Below, piece by piece: positions 53,636-62,007 of a stretch of DNA of 64,000 nt. The number at the start of each line of letters is the position of its first letter. Position 1 is the first letter of the stretch. This DNA comes from Gracilimonas sp040882225 (lineage in GTDB: Bacteria > Bacteroidota > Rhodothermia > Balneolales > Balneolaceae). The notes below the pieces were generated by a model. The model had not been told where the DNA came from. It did no database searches and saw only the letters and a program-made list of their open reading frames with translations. Both the position numbers and the translations under genes were made by a program. The DNA lies in the NCBI GenBank assembly GCA_040882225.1, contig JBBEBR010000017.1:62001-126000 (forward strand), given 5' to 3'.

Positions 53636-56601
53636 TGATCTTCTTTTATGAGTCTGCTATGAGGGCCATTCACTTCCCTTTTTGGAAAGCTGATATTTAG
53701 AACGTGGGGATTGCTTAAGGCAAGAGTTATTTTGCCGTGCGTTTGTTTTAGCAAAACGTTGATAAGCTCGTAGTTCAAACCTGTGGCATTTTTTCTATTC
53801 TCGTCGAATTGCTGAAGCACCGAATTGCTGTAATCAAATAGCCTGATATCTACTTTATCGGCTTTATCTGTTAAGACTAATTTCATTCCCGAATGCTGTT
53901 GATTTTTGTCTGGGCAAAGTTCCGCCAGCAAAGACAATATCTCATTCAATAACATTCCTACAGGAATCGCCTGATTTACATTCAGCTGTAAATCGTCCAG
54001 TTTAAATTGAGAAATTACGGGGATATCATTTTTGTGTTTAAGTTTGTTATCTGTAAGCATTTTTTCCAAATATTGGCTGAAAGAAACGTGCGACAGGGTT
54101 TCATTTTGATATAACATCTCATGAATTCTCGCAATAGTAGTAATACGAGATTGTGTTGAGCTTAGATGTTTGGCTACGGATACGTCAGAATTATCCATCA
54201 TTTCGAGTTCGAGAAGCCCTGAAATGATCGCAAGATTATTTTTAACTCTGTGATGCACTTCAATTAACAACGTTTCTTTTTCAGCGAGAGATTTTTCAAT
54301 GATATTTCGGGCAACTACCTGCTCGGTTACATTCACTGCCTGTATAAATATGCCATATACTTTTTGTTCGTCATCAAAAAGAGGCTTATAAATAAAGTCT
54401 AAGTATTTAGTGTGGTCGCAGTTATTAAATTTTATTGATTTTTCTTTAAAGTGGAGGGTTTCTCCACTGTGGAAACATTCGTTTAATAAACTTAAGAAAC
54501 CCTGATCAGACAGTTCTGGGAAAAGTTCTACAAACGATTCTTCTAATAGCTTATCTACGCCCACAAGTTTTTTAAACTCATCATTAGCGAATGTGAAAAC
54601 CTGGTCTTCTCCTTCAAGCATAGCAATGGCGGAAGGAGCTTCTTCAAACATGTCTTCCATATGATGGCGAGCTTTTTTCTCTTTCTCTAACAACTCCGTG
54701 ATTTGATGTTCAAGCTGTCTTCGCTCGGTTATATCCACATACATGCCATAAATAGCTATAATTTCACCATCAATTTCTACAGGTACTCCTCCAATCAGAA
54801 CTGGAATTTCTTTTCCGTCTTTCCGTACTCGTGTGGATTCAGTCTGAAAACTTTCGTCCATAAAGCTAAACCGAGACAATGTTTTCGCATGTTTACCTAA
54901 ATTTTTTGGAACAATTACATCATCAAGTACTTTTCCCTTTAATTCAGAACTGGTATAGCCGAAAATTTGCTCAAAACTGGTATTTGAATTTTGGATAGTA
55001 CCGTCGTTGTTTATAAGAACGATGCCAACCGAAGAGCGGGAAAATAGCTGGCGGAGCATTTCACTGTTTCTCTCTTTTTCCAATTCAACCTTCTTAAGAT
55101 CATTAAGATTAACCCCTCCGCCCACGGTAAAATGCACTCCATTTTCTTTGAAACCTTTGCCGGTAATATGATAGTGTAAAACTGTTCCCGTTTTAGTGAT
55201 GCAACGAAATTCTGCATTAACGGGCTCACCGCTATGATCAACAATGAGATAATCTTTGGCTAATTTACGATCTTCCGGATGTACAAGATCAAAAACGTTT
55301 AGATTTGAAATTTCCTCTGCGGTGTATTCAAAATCTTGCAGTAATCTGTCATTCCAGCGAATTAATTTCCCATCTTCATTGAAAACAAAAAAAGCATTGG
55401 GCAAACTCAGGATGGCTGATTCTGTGAATTTTTTTTCAGCCAGCAACTGCTTTTCAATAATCTTCTGTTCGGAAATATCTTTGAAGTTGATTATAGATCG
55501 CGGTTCTCCATTGTCTTGTTGATAGATAGATGAGTTCAGTTCGACGGGAATTAATCGCCCGCTTTTGTGCATGAATTCCAGTTCGCCACTAAAGTAATTA
55601 TGTTTGGCTTTTTGGTTGAGGGCTTCTGCATTTTTTGGAAGGCTGCTGTCGAAGATAATATCTCTGTGTGTATGCGCCAGCTCTTCTGGTTTGTATCCCA
55701 AGAATCTACAAGCGGCAGGATTTGCTTCTAACATGATGCCATCTGGACGGGCAAGAATGATACCTTCTTGTGAATTTTCAAATTGCTGACGGTAGCGTTT
55801 GTCACTGATTTTCAGGGCTTCTTCCGAACGTTTTTTATCCGAGATATCTTTGAAAGCCCAACTGGTGATGGAAGCGCCGGAATCATTTCTTAGCAAGCCA
55901 ACGTGTATTTCTACGGGCACTTTTCTGCCGCTAACGGTAACAACTTCCTTCTCCCCAAGATGATTTTCTTCTTTATTGATAAGTTTTTGAATCTCTTTGG
56001 GAGACCCCACCTCAAAGTTCAGGAACTTTGATACGTCTCTGGACAGAAGCAAATCTAATGGAGATTCTAAAAGTCGCGCAGCTGTTCTGTTAGTTTCAAT
56101 TATCCGGTTATTTTCATCCGTCACTAAAATGCCGTACAGAGAGTTTTCAAAAAACTGTTCAAATTTTTGTTGGGTTTCCCGAATATATTGACGGCTATGG
56201 ATTTGCGAACTAATATCTTCATTGATTAGAACAGCTCCCTCGCCATTTTCTAAAGTGTTGATAGTAATTTTATACCAGGATTTTTCATCATAAATGTTTA
56301 CAGGATAATTCAACGTAAACTGATTTTTCTCTCCACTTAAAACAGATTTTACTCCCAGAAACAAACGGAGGGCATAATCATTTTTTTCCAGTATAGGTTC
56401 TTGTAGGCTTTTAAGAAAGTTATCGCCTAAATCAGGGCGTACCCATTTTTCCGAAATAGTTTCCTGAGATTTCTTCCATTGATTATTGAAAGCCACGATA
56501 ATTCCATCCGCATCTGAAACGGCGACGTGCGCATTCAATGCATTTAGAATTTTAATGCTAAACTTGTCCAGGTTTATGCCGGTGTGTTCATTTATTTTCA
56601 T
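53632..56601 (-). CDS. Six-PAS HisKA_2 sensor protein, ATP-binding domain degraded
   Basis: A 989-residue cytoplasmic protein. Six PAS/PAC units occupy residues about 10-775. A HisKA_2 domain follows with the phospho-acceptor pattern 'IEVHHRVKNNLAIISGLLE' near residue 795. The HATPase-like region (about 870-975) keeps 'GMLLNEILSLLAEL' as a poor N-box but has no DxGxG box ('RLFDYSNSVLQQ' stands there) and an atypical G2 ('ATGLNYELINVLL'), so ATP binding is doubtful. It might be phosphorylated by the coupled GAF kinase, whose gene overlaps this one by four bases. Confidence 0.9.
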   Translation of the reverse strand: MKINEHTGINLDKFSIKILNALNAHVAVSDADGIIVAFNNQWKKSQETISEKWVRPDLGDNFLKSLQEPILEKNDYALRLFLGVKSVLSGEKNQFTLNYPVNIYDEKSWYKITINTLENGEGAVLINEDISSQIHSRQYIRETQQKFEQFFENSLYGILVTDENNRIIETNRTAARLLESPLDLLLSRDVSKFLNFEVGSPKEIQKLINKEENHLGEKEVVTVSGRKVPVEIHVGLLRNDSGASITSWAFKDISDKKRSEEALKISDKRYRQQFENSQEGIILARPDGIMLEANPAACRFLGYKPEELAHTHRDIIFDSSLPKNAEALNQKAKHNYFSGELEFMHKSGRLIPVELNSSIYQQDNGEPRSIINFKDISEQKIIEKQLLAEKKFTESAILSLPNAFFVFNEDGKLIRWNDRLLQDFEYTAEEISNLNVFDLVHPEDRKLAKDYLIVDHSGEPVNAEFRCITKTGTVLHYHITGKGFKENGVHFTVGGGVNLNDLKKVELEKERNSEMLRQLFSRSSVGIVLINNDGTIQNSNTSFEQIFGYTSSELKGKVLDDVIVPKNLGKHAKTLSRFSFMDESFQTESTRVRKDGKEIPVLIGGVPVEIDGEIIAIYGMYVDITERRQLEHQITELLEKEKKARHHMEDMFEEAPSAIAMLEGEDQVFTFANDEFKKLVGVDKLLEESFVELFPELSDQGFLSLLNECFHSGETLHFKEKSIKFNNCDHTKYLDFIYKPLFDDEQKVYGIFIQAVNVTEQVVARNIIEKSLAEKETLLIEVHHRVKNNLAIISGLLELEMMDNSDVSVAKHLSSTQSRITTIARIHEMLYQNETLSHVSFSQYLEKMLTDNKLKHKNDIPVISQFKLDDLQLNVNQAIPVGMLLNEILSLLAELCPDKNQQHSGMKLVLTDKADKVDIRLFDYSNSVLQQFDENRKNATGLNYELINVLLKQTHGKITLALSNPHVLNISFPKREVNGPHSRLIKEDQ

Positions 56602-56662
56602 TTTCCTTTTTGAATTTTTATCCCTCCATAGAAAGATAATTATTCGTAACTCTTTAAAAATG

Positions 56663-56700
56663 ACGCATAAAGCCTATTTTTTTATAGGTAGAAAAGCTTA
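56663..56700 (-). promoter_or_regulatory. Operator-like direct repeat pair upstream of the six-PAS gene
   Basis: Two 14-mers, ACGCATAAAGCCTA (56663-56676) and GGTAGAAAAGCTTA (56687-56700), start exactly 24 bases apart and match GGTAAAAAAGCCTA at 9/14 and 12/14. The inner one ends 61 bases before the start codon. The same arrangement occurs upstream of the next gene. Probably a regulator site. Confidence 0.5.
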
Positions 56701-56724
56701 AACAAGAAACCGTGGATCTAAAAT

Positions 56725-57117
56725 TTATAGGGCACTGTCAGTTCCAATATAATCTTGGCCAGCGGCTATTTTCTGAACTGCTTCTATAAGATCTTTCTCG
56801 GCTGGTGTTGATGAAATATATCCATTTGCGCCAGCCTCCATTACAGGCTGAATAAACCTCATATCCAGATATCTATGCATCGCCAATAACGGAATATCAG
56901 CTATAATCTCTCTGATTGTTCTCACACTGTCAGTAGGATTTCCTGGAATAGTGCTGAGGTCGCAAATAGCAAGGCTTCTGAAGTTTTTTATAGCAGGAAT
57001 AGTATTGAATTCTGCGGGATCGATAAACGTAATATTGCACTCAACGCCAGAGCTAAGTGAATCTGAAATTGTGGCATTTGTTTGGTTTAATTTCCCAATA
57101 AAAAAAATAGAAAGCAT
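56725..57117 (-). CDS. Stand-alone degenerate response-regulator receiver
   Basis: A 130-residue protein with the end of a NarL-type receiver: 'VMEAGANGYISSTPAEKDLI' and 'EAVQKIAAGQDYIG' are typical of alpha-4 to alpha-5. Asp53 in 'LAICDLSTIPG' occupies the phosphorylation position, but the acidic pair of strand beta-1 is missing ('IFFIGKLNQT') and the beta-5 Lys is Ser, so normal phosphorylation is unlikely. There is no DNA-binding domain. It may act as a pseudo-receiver. It lies upstream of the six-PAS gene in the same direction with similar control repeats. Confidence 0.75.
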   Translation of the reverse strand: MLSIFFIGKLNQTNATISDSLSSGVECNITFIDPAEFNTIPAIKNFRSLAICDLSTIPGNPTDSVRTIREIIADIPLLAMHRYLDMRFIQPVMEAGANGYISSTPAEKDLIEAVQKIAAGQDYIGTDSAL

Positions 57118-57189
57118 ATCGTTTCTAATAGCATTTTTTAAGTGTGCTGACTATCGGAATTTAGATGATTCGGGTAGCTTAAATAAATG

Positions 57190-57227
57190 GGTAAAAAAGC
57201 CTATTTTTGTGTAGGTAAAAAAGCCTA
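57190..57227 (-). promoter_or_regulatory. Operator-like direct repeat pair upstream of the receiver gene
   Basis: GGTAAAAAAGCCTA occurs twice, 57190-57203 and 57214-57227, identical and 24 bases apart, 72 bases before the receiver start. See the copy at 56663. The 367-base gap (57118-57484) also holds repeat copy c and otherwise only A/T-rich sequence. Confidence 0.6.
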
Positions 57228-57284
57228 AGTAATTTTTTTGGAAAAACGGTAGGGGGATGAATGTGTGGAAAAGCTGTTGTGAAT

Positions 57285-57344
57285 GGAACACCCCAAAATT
57301 TGTTTCTGGACGAAACAAATTTATTCCCTCTGCCAGAAGGGAAT
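57285..57344 (+). repeat. Dispersed double-hairpin repeat, copy c
   Basis: GGAACACCCC, AAATTTGTTTC (57296-57306), loop TGGAC, GAAACAAATTT (57312-57322), then ATTCCC-TCTG / CAGA-GGGAAT (57323-57344 with one bulge). Nearly identical to copy b, but the second stem differs in sequence and still pairs. A possible weak remnant with ACCCCTT ... AGGGGAATT lies further on, 57423-57459. Confidence 0.7.
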
Positions 57345-57484
57345 TATTTAAAAATTAACTGTGAGTAAACTTTGGGAATTTGCTTTCCATTATTCGCTTA
57401 TTCTGAATAGGATAACAGGGTAGACCCCTTAAGAGAGCCGGGTGATGGTAGGGGAATTGTAAAAGCTGAGATTAAAACTCAAAA

Positions 57485-58144
57485 CTAAAAGCTGTTCGAT
57501 GTAAGTTTATGTTTCACCGCATATTTAACAAGGCCGGCGGTATTTTTAGCGCCTATTTTTTGGAGCAGGTTTCGCCGGTGGGCGTCCACCGTTCGAACGC
57601 TTAAATAAAGCTTGTCGGCAATTTCTTGGTTTGTATGTTCCTCTACAATTAATTTCAGTACTTCCAGTTCACGTTCAGTGACATGTACTTCACTCGAAGA
57701 TTTACTTTTAGAAATTACCGGCTTTACCAATTCCTTTAGAATAGATTGGGTAGCGCCGTCACTAAAATAATGTTGATCCTGTATCAGCATTTTTATGGCT
57801 TTTAGAAGCTCCTCTTTCCCGGAACTTTTGAGGATGTATCCTGAGGCTCCAGCTGTAATCATCTTACGAATATGATGATCCTCATTGAGCATGGTAAGCG
57901 CAAGAACTTTTATTTCGGAATGTTTTTCTTTAATGATTTCAGTGGCTTCAATTCCATCCATAACAGGCATGGTGATGTCCATAACAATTAGGTCAACCTC
58001 GTTCGCGTTGCAGAATTCTACAATTTGTTCCCCATGTTCAGCCTCGTAAACCACGTCCAAACCTGGTTCATCTTCAATCATAGCTCTTATTCCGTCTCGC
58101 ACAATTTTGTGATCATCTACTATCGCTATTTTGATATTAGCCAT
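57485..58144 (-). CDS. NarL/LuxR-family response regulator
   Basis: A 219-residue two-domain regulator. The receiver has 'IAIVDDHKIVRDGI', Asp56 in 'DLIVMDITMPVMDG', and Lys105 in 'ASGYILKSS'. The C-terminal HTH_LuxR is 'TERELEVLKLIVEEHTNQEI' and 'LYLSVRTVDAHRRNLLQKIG'. Activated dimers bind DNA. It starts 11 bases after the stop of the PAS kinase gene upstream, so these two form a cognate pair. Confidence 0.96.
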   Translation of the reverse strand: MANIKIAIVDDHKIVRDGIRAMIEDEPGLDVVYEAEHGEQIVEFCNANEVDLIVMDITMPVMDGIEATEIIKEKHSEIKVLALTMLNEDHHIRKMITAGASGYILKSSGKEELLKAIKMLIQDQHYFSDGATQSILKELVKPVISKSKSSSEVHVTERELEVLKLIVEEHTNQEIADKLYLSVRTVDAHRRNLLQKIGAKNTAGLVKYAVKHKLTSNSF

Positions 58145-58155
58145 TAGGTCCCCAA

Positions 58156-61100
58156 TTAATTTCTATTTAACGGAATAATTACGTTAAGAAAAGTTCCTTT
58201 ACCCGGGGTGCTTTCCACTTCAAAATACCCGTTTAAGGCTCCAACTCGTGTTTTTATAGTCTGCAAGCCTAAGCCTGGGCTGAAGTTAGGAGATTCATAA
58301 TCAAATCCTACACCATTATCATCTATTGTTAATATTAAATCAAGTGTGTCTACAATTAACTGAACACTGATATTGTTAGGCTTAGCATATTTTACGGCAT
58401 TAGAAATGCCTTCTTGTGCAATCCGATAAAGATTGAATTCGAGCTCTTTATCAAGTTTTATGGAGTTAACATTTTGGAAAAAGCTGATAACTGTATCGGA
58501 GTTGTTCTTATAGTTGTCAATTAAAGCTTCCAGGGCTAATACGAGCCCGTAATCTTCTACAACCCTTGGCATTAAGTTGTGAGAGATGCTGCTTGTTTCA
58601 TTGATCGCATGTTTTAGCAGGTTCAGTCCTTTGGCAAACTGAGCCTGCTTTTTTTTGCTGATGGATGGTACTTCATCTTTCATGGCGTCAAGATTCATAT
58701 TTGCCGCGGCAAGATATTGCCCAAGGCCATCGTGTAATTCCCGGGCTAAACGTGCCCGCTCTTTATTCTCCCCCTCTACTAAAGAAGCAATTACCCGTTC
58801 ATCGGCTTTTTTCTGCTCCGTAATGTCATTAACAAGAATTAGCCTGTATCTATTACCAAAATAATCGATTGAGGAGCTGGTGATTTTTACATTTATGAGA
58901 TCTCCATTCTTTTTTAAATGCCGCCATTCCCTGGCCTCTATGAATTTTTGTTTACGGTTTTTGATGACGCTTTTTAATTTATGGTAATCTCCTTCCGGAC
59001 GGATATCTAATAAATTCATTGAATAAAATTCCTCCCTGGAATAGCCATAATGCTTAACAGCAGCTTCATTCACTTCTTTGAAGCTTAAATCCTTCGGGTC
59101 GAAAATCCACATGGGAAGAGGATTTTGCTCAAACAGCTGCCGGTATTTTTCTTCTGATTCCTGAAGCTTTTTCTTTGCCAATTTCTTTTCTGTAACATCA
59201 TTAAGGGCACCAACCATCTGAATGGCCGCACCATTTTCATCCCTTATTACATATCCATTATCTTCTATGAAAGCAATGGAACCATCCGCACGCTTTATGC
59301 GATATTCCTCGTACCAATGTTTTGCTTTAGAAGCCAGCGCTTTTTCTAAGCTTTTTGAGGCGTGTTCCAAATCCTCCGGATGTACAGCATTTGTCCAGGA
59401 AGAGAGGCCTTCAGAAAGGTCTTCCATTTTATAGCCGAAGTTTTTTTCAAAGCCATCACTCCACCACAGCAGATTATTAACCACATCTAAATCCCAGATA
59501 ACATCACTGGCAGTGTTAGCAACCAGCTCAAACCTTTCTTTTTCTTTTTGAAGCTTGATTTCCGCTTCTTTTATTTCTGTTATATCTCTCACTACGCTAA
59601 TGATAAGATCGAGCTTCCCATCTTCGCCGTACACGCTCGAAACGGTATGATCTGAATAGAATATTTCCCCGTTTTTTTTCTTCATTTTGAACTCAGTCTG
59701 GAAAACTCCCTTCGTCTTGATGTCTTCCGTAGAGATTTCCTGAAATTCCTGAAATGCAGCTTCATTTTGATGAAGAATATCTGTTGATGCCCCAATCAGC
59801 TCTTCCTTGCTATATCCGAACATTCGTTCAGTGTAAGGGTTACAGTCTATGATTGTGCGTGTTTTTGAACTTAAAATTAATACACTTTCCTCAAGGCTCT
59901 CAAAGGTTTTTTTCATTAACTGTTGAGATTTTTGCAACTGAAACTGAGATTCATAACTCTCGGTAATGTCTTGAATGGTGCCACTTATGAATCTGGCTTT
60001 TCCATCATCATCATATTCAACTTCCCCCATCTCATGAAAATGCCCAAGCTCTCCAGACTTTCTTGCCACGCGATAATGAACATCAAGGTGACCGGTTTTT
60101 AAAGCTTTGCTGAAGGTGCTTCTAAAATGCTCTCTGTCTTCTGGATAAATTATATTAATTAAATTTTCAAAATCTGTATCAGTCTCTTCTTTGTTGATGC
60201 CCAACACATTGTAAAATCCATCCGACCAGATGGCATGATCGGTTTCTAAATTTCTATTCCAGTGCCCGATAAGTGCAATTTCTTCAGCTCTTTTGTAACG
60301 AGAGGTTAATTCTTGAAGAGCTTTCTCATTCTTTTTCTTATGAGTAATGTCTCGGATTACACTTACAACTTTATCAACTTCCCCATTATCTTTTCTTACG
60401 AGAGTGATGGTGTTATCAGTATTTATAATGCTCCCATCCTTTTTGAGCATCACAAATTCAGTATTAAAAACGCCTTTTTCTTCAATACTTTTTTGTGCAA
60501 GCTCCCTGAACTCCCGAAATTTTTCATCAGATAGGTGCAGTTTACTTGTGGTGCTGCCAATCAGCTCTTCACTGGCATACCCGAAAATATGTTCCGTACT
60601 TTTGTTTGCTTCTACAATAGTGAGCATATCAGGGTCTAAAACTGTAACACTCTCGTTCAGGCTCTCAAAGGTCTTCAATAAAAGCTCCCGTGATTCTTGA
60701 ATTTTAGACTGCGAAGCCCTTAACTCCGTCACGTCCAATCCTATGCCAATCCTGGTGTCGTCAGAAAGACGAATGTTAGACCACTCATGAGTACGAATAT
60801 CGCCGTTTTTGGTTTGCACGGAAAACTCCTCCCATATACCATCTGCTTGTTTCATAATAGCTAAAGCCCGCAGCCTCTCTTTTTTATCAGGATAACAAGC
60901 ATCCATGAAATCGATTTCCTGAAGCTCCGTATTCTTCCAGCCTAAAAGATTTTCAAAAGCCGGATTTACGCGAATAGTTTCAATTTCTGGATTGTAAATG
61001 GTTATCATTACCGGGATCGATTTAAAAATTCGTTCGAAAATCTCGGTATCCTTTTGGTATTTTTCCTCCCGTTTTTTTTGTTCGGTAATATCAGCAACAA

Positions 61101-61662
61101 CGCCCATTAATTTTGAAGCCTTTCCCATGTCATCATGCTGAATAGCACCCCGACTATGCATCCAGCGGGTGCTGCCATCAGCTTTGATAATTCTGTAAGA
61201 AACGTTATAAGGTGTTTCATTTTGAACAGAATCCATATAAGCCTCAAACACAGGGTTTTTGTCGTCGGGATGAAGTGAATCAATCAAATCTTGCAGGTGC
61301 CAAACCGAAGGCTGATTATCTACGCCGATTAACTTCATATCCCCTTTTGAGGGAATACTTTTATGTGTTTTGATGTCCATACTCCACGCAGCCATACTTG
61401 CCGCTTCCAGAGCGTCATTGATAACTTTTTTTTCTGAGTGAATTTTTTTGTTGCTGACTTCGATGAGCAGGTAAATAAGACCGGCTGAGCAGGTTATAAA
61501 AATAAACCCCTTCAGAGTTTGTAGTTTGGAGAGCACTTGGAGGTCATCCGTTATCCATTCAACCAGGAAATCAGAAAGTAAGATCCAGAATAAGGCTACT
61601 ACTAAATACGCAAAAGTTAATGACAGAGCATTGAGCTCTAAAATCTTAGGAATACTTCTCAT
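58156..61662 (-). CDS. Membrane multi-PAS sensor histidine kinase (HisKA_3)
   Basis: A 1168-residue sensor kinase. Two hydrophobic segments (residues about 12-35 and 45-65) anchor it, then about seven PAS/PAC units span residues 85-950. The dimerisation/phosphoacceptor domain is HisKA_3 with the histidine in 'RARLARELHDGLGQYLA', typical of NarX-type kinases that pair with LuxR-type regulators such as the one encoded next. The HATPase is intact: 'NLYRIAQEGISNAVKYAKP', 'LTIDDNGVGFDYES' and 'PGLGLQTIKTRVGAL'. PAS units 3 and 5 are unusually alike ('TFESLNESV' and 'TFESLEESV', each followed by an 'FGY' and an 'EELIG' block), suggesting internal duplication. Confidence 0.94.
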   Translation of the reverse strand: MRSIPKILELNALSLTFAYLVVALFWILLSDFLVEWITDDLQVLSKLQTLKGFIFITCSAGLIYLLIEVSNKKIHSEKKVINDALEAASMAAWSMDIKTHKSIPSKGDMKLIGVDNQPSVWHLQDLIDSLHPDDKNPVFEAYMDSVQNETPYNVSYRIIKADGSTRWMHSRGAIQHDDMGKASKLMGVVADITEQKKREEKYQKDTEIFERIFKSIPVMITIYNPEIETIRVNPAFENLLGWKNTELQEIDFMDACYPDKKERLRALAIMKQADGIWEEFSVQTKNGDIRTHEWSNIRLSDDTRIGIGLDVTELRASQSKIQESRELLLKTFESLNESVTVLDPDMLTIVEANKSTEHIFGYASEELIGSTTSKLHLSDEKFREFRELAQKSIEEKGVFNTEFVMLKKDGSIINTDNTITLVRKDNGEVDKVVSVIRDITHKKKNEKALQELTSRYKRAEEIALIGHWNRNLETDHAIWSDGFYNVLGINKEETDTDFENLINIIYPEDREHFRSTFSKALKTGHLDVHYRVARKSGELGHFHEMGEVEYDDDGKARFISGTIQDITESYESQFQLQKSQQLMKKTFESLEESVLILSSKTRTIIDCNPYTERMFGYSKEELIGASTDILHQNEAAFQEFQEISTEDIKTKGVFQTEFKMKKKNGEIFYSDHTVSSVYGEDGKLDLIISVVRDITEIKEAEIKLQKEKERFELVANTASDVIWDLDVVNNLLWWSDGFEKNFGYKMEDLSEGLSSWTNAVHPEDLEHASKSLEKALASKAKHWYEEYRIKRADGSIAFIEDNGYVIRDENGAAIQMVGALNDVTEKKLAKKKLQESEEKYRQLFEQNPLPMWIFDPKDLSFKEVNEAAVKHYGYSREEFYSMNLLDIRPEGDYHKLKSVIKNRKQKFIEAREWRHLKKNGDLINVKITSSSIDYFGNRYRLILVNDITEQKKADERVIASLVEGENKERARLARELHDGLGQYLAAANMNLDAMKDEVPSISKKKQAQFAKGLNLLKHAINETSSISHNLMPRVVEDYGLVLALEALIDNYKNNSDTVISFFQNVNSIKLDKELEFNLYRIAQEGISNAVKYAKPNNISVQLIVDTLDLILTIDDNGVGFDYESPNFSPGLGLQTIKTRVGALNGYFEVESTPGKGTFLNVIIPLNRN

Positions 61663-62007
61663 AGTTCAGATATTTGCCAAATGAATTAAACAAACAAAGA
61701 GCTTTTTTAGATAAACAACAAGCGCTAATTTGCTGTACTTTACTTCGAATTAACCTGCCAAGAGATAGCAGATAGATAGAGTAAAAGATTGCTAAATACT
61801 ATAGTGACGGTTATAAATAACACTGGGAACTATTTTAATGCACAATAGGTGATTCAGGAAGGAAGACGAGGGATGTTTTTTTACTGGCAACGAGATAGCA
61901 GTAGAAAAAAAAAGAAAAAAAAATTGCATATATAAAGTATACCTACCATATTGAGTGTGCCTAATGAAAGCGCTTTTATAATTGAGCGCACATAATAACA
62001 AGTAGCA
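61663..62007. other. Intergenic region between divergent signalling kinase and receptor genes
   Basis: 345 bases without a gene. It holds an A-rich stretch (61900-61925) and should contain the promoters of both divergent genes, but I find no exact TAnnTTTG and no strong hairpin. Confidence 0.5.

Noticed and set aside
57408..57422. TAGGATAACAGGGTA, close to the I-SceI homing-endonuclease site
   Set aside because: One base is missing from the 18-bp site and no intron or vector context is present; chance is the simplest reading.
61900..61925. A-rich tract upstream of the 62008 receptor gene
   Set aside because: Possible UP-like or curved DNA, but without a recognisable promoter box I cannot support a specific site.
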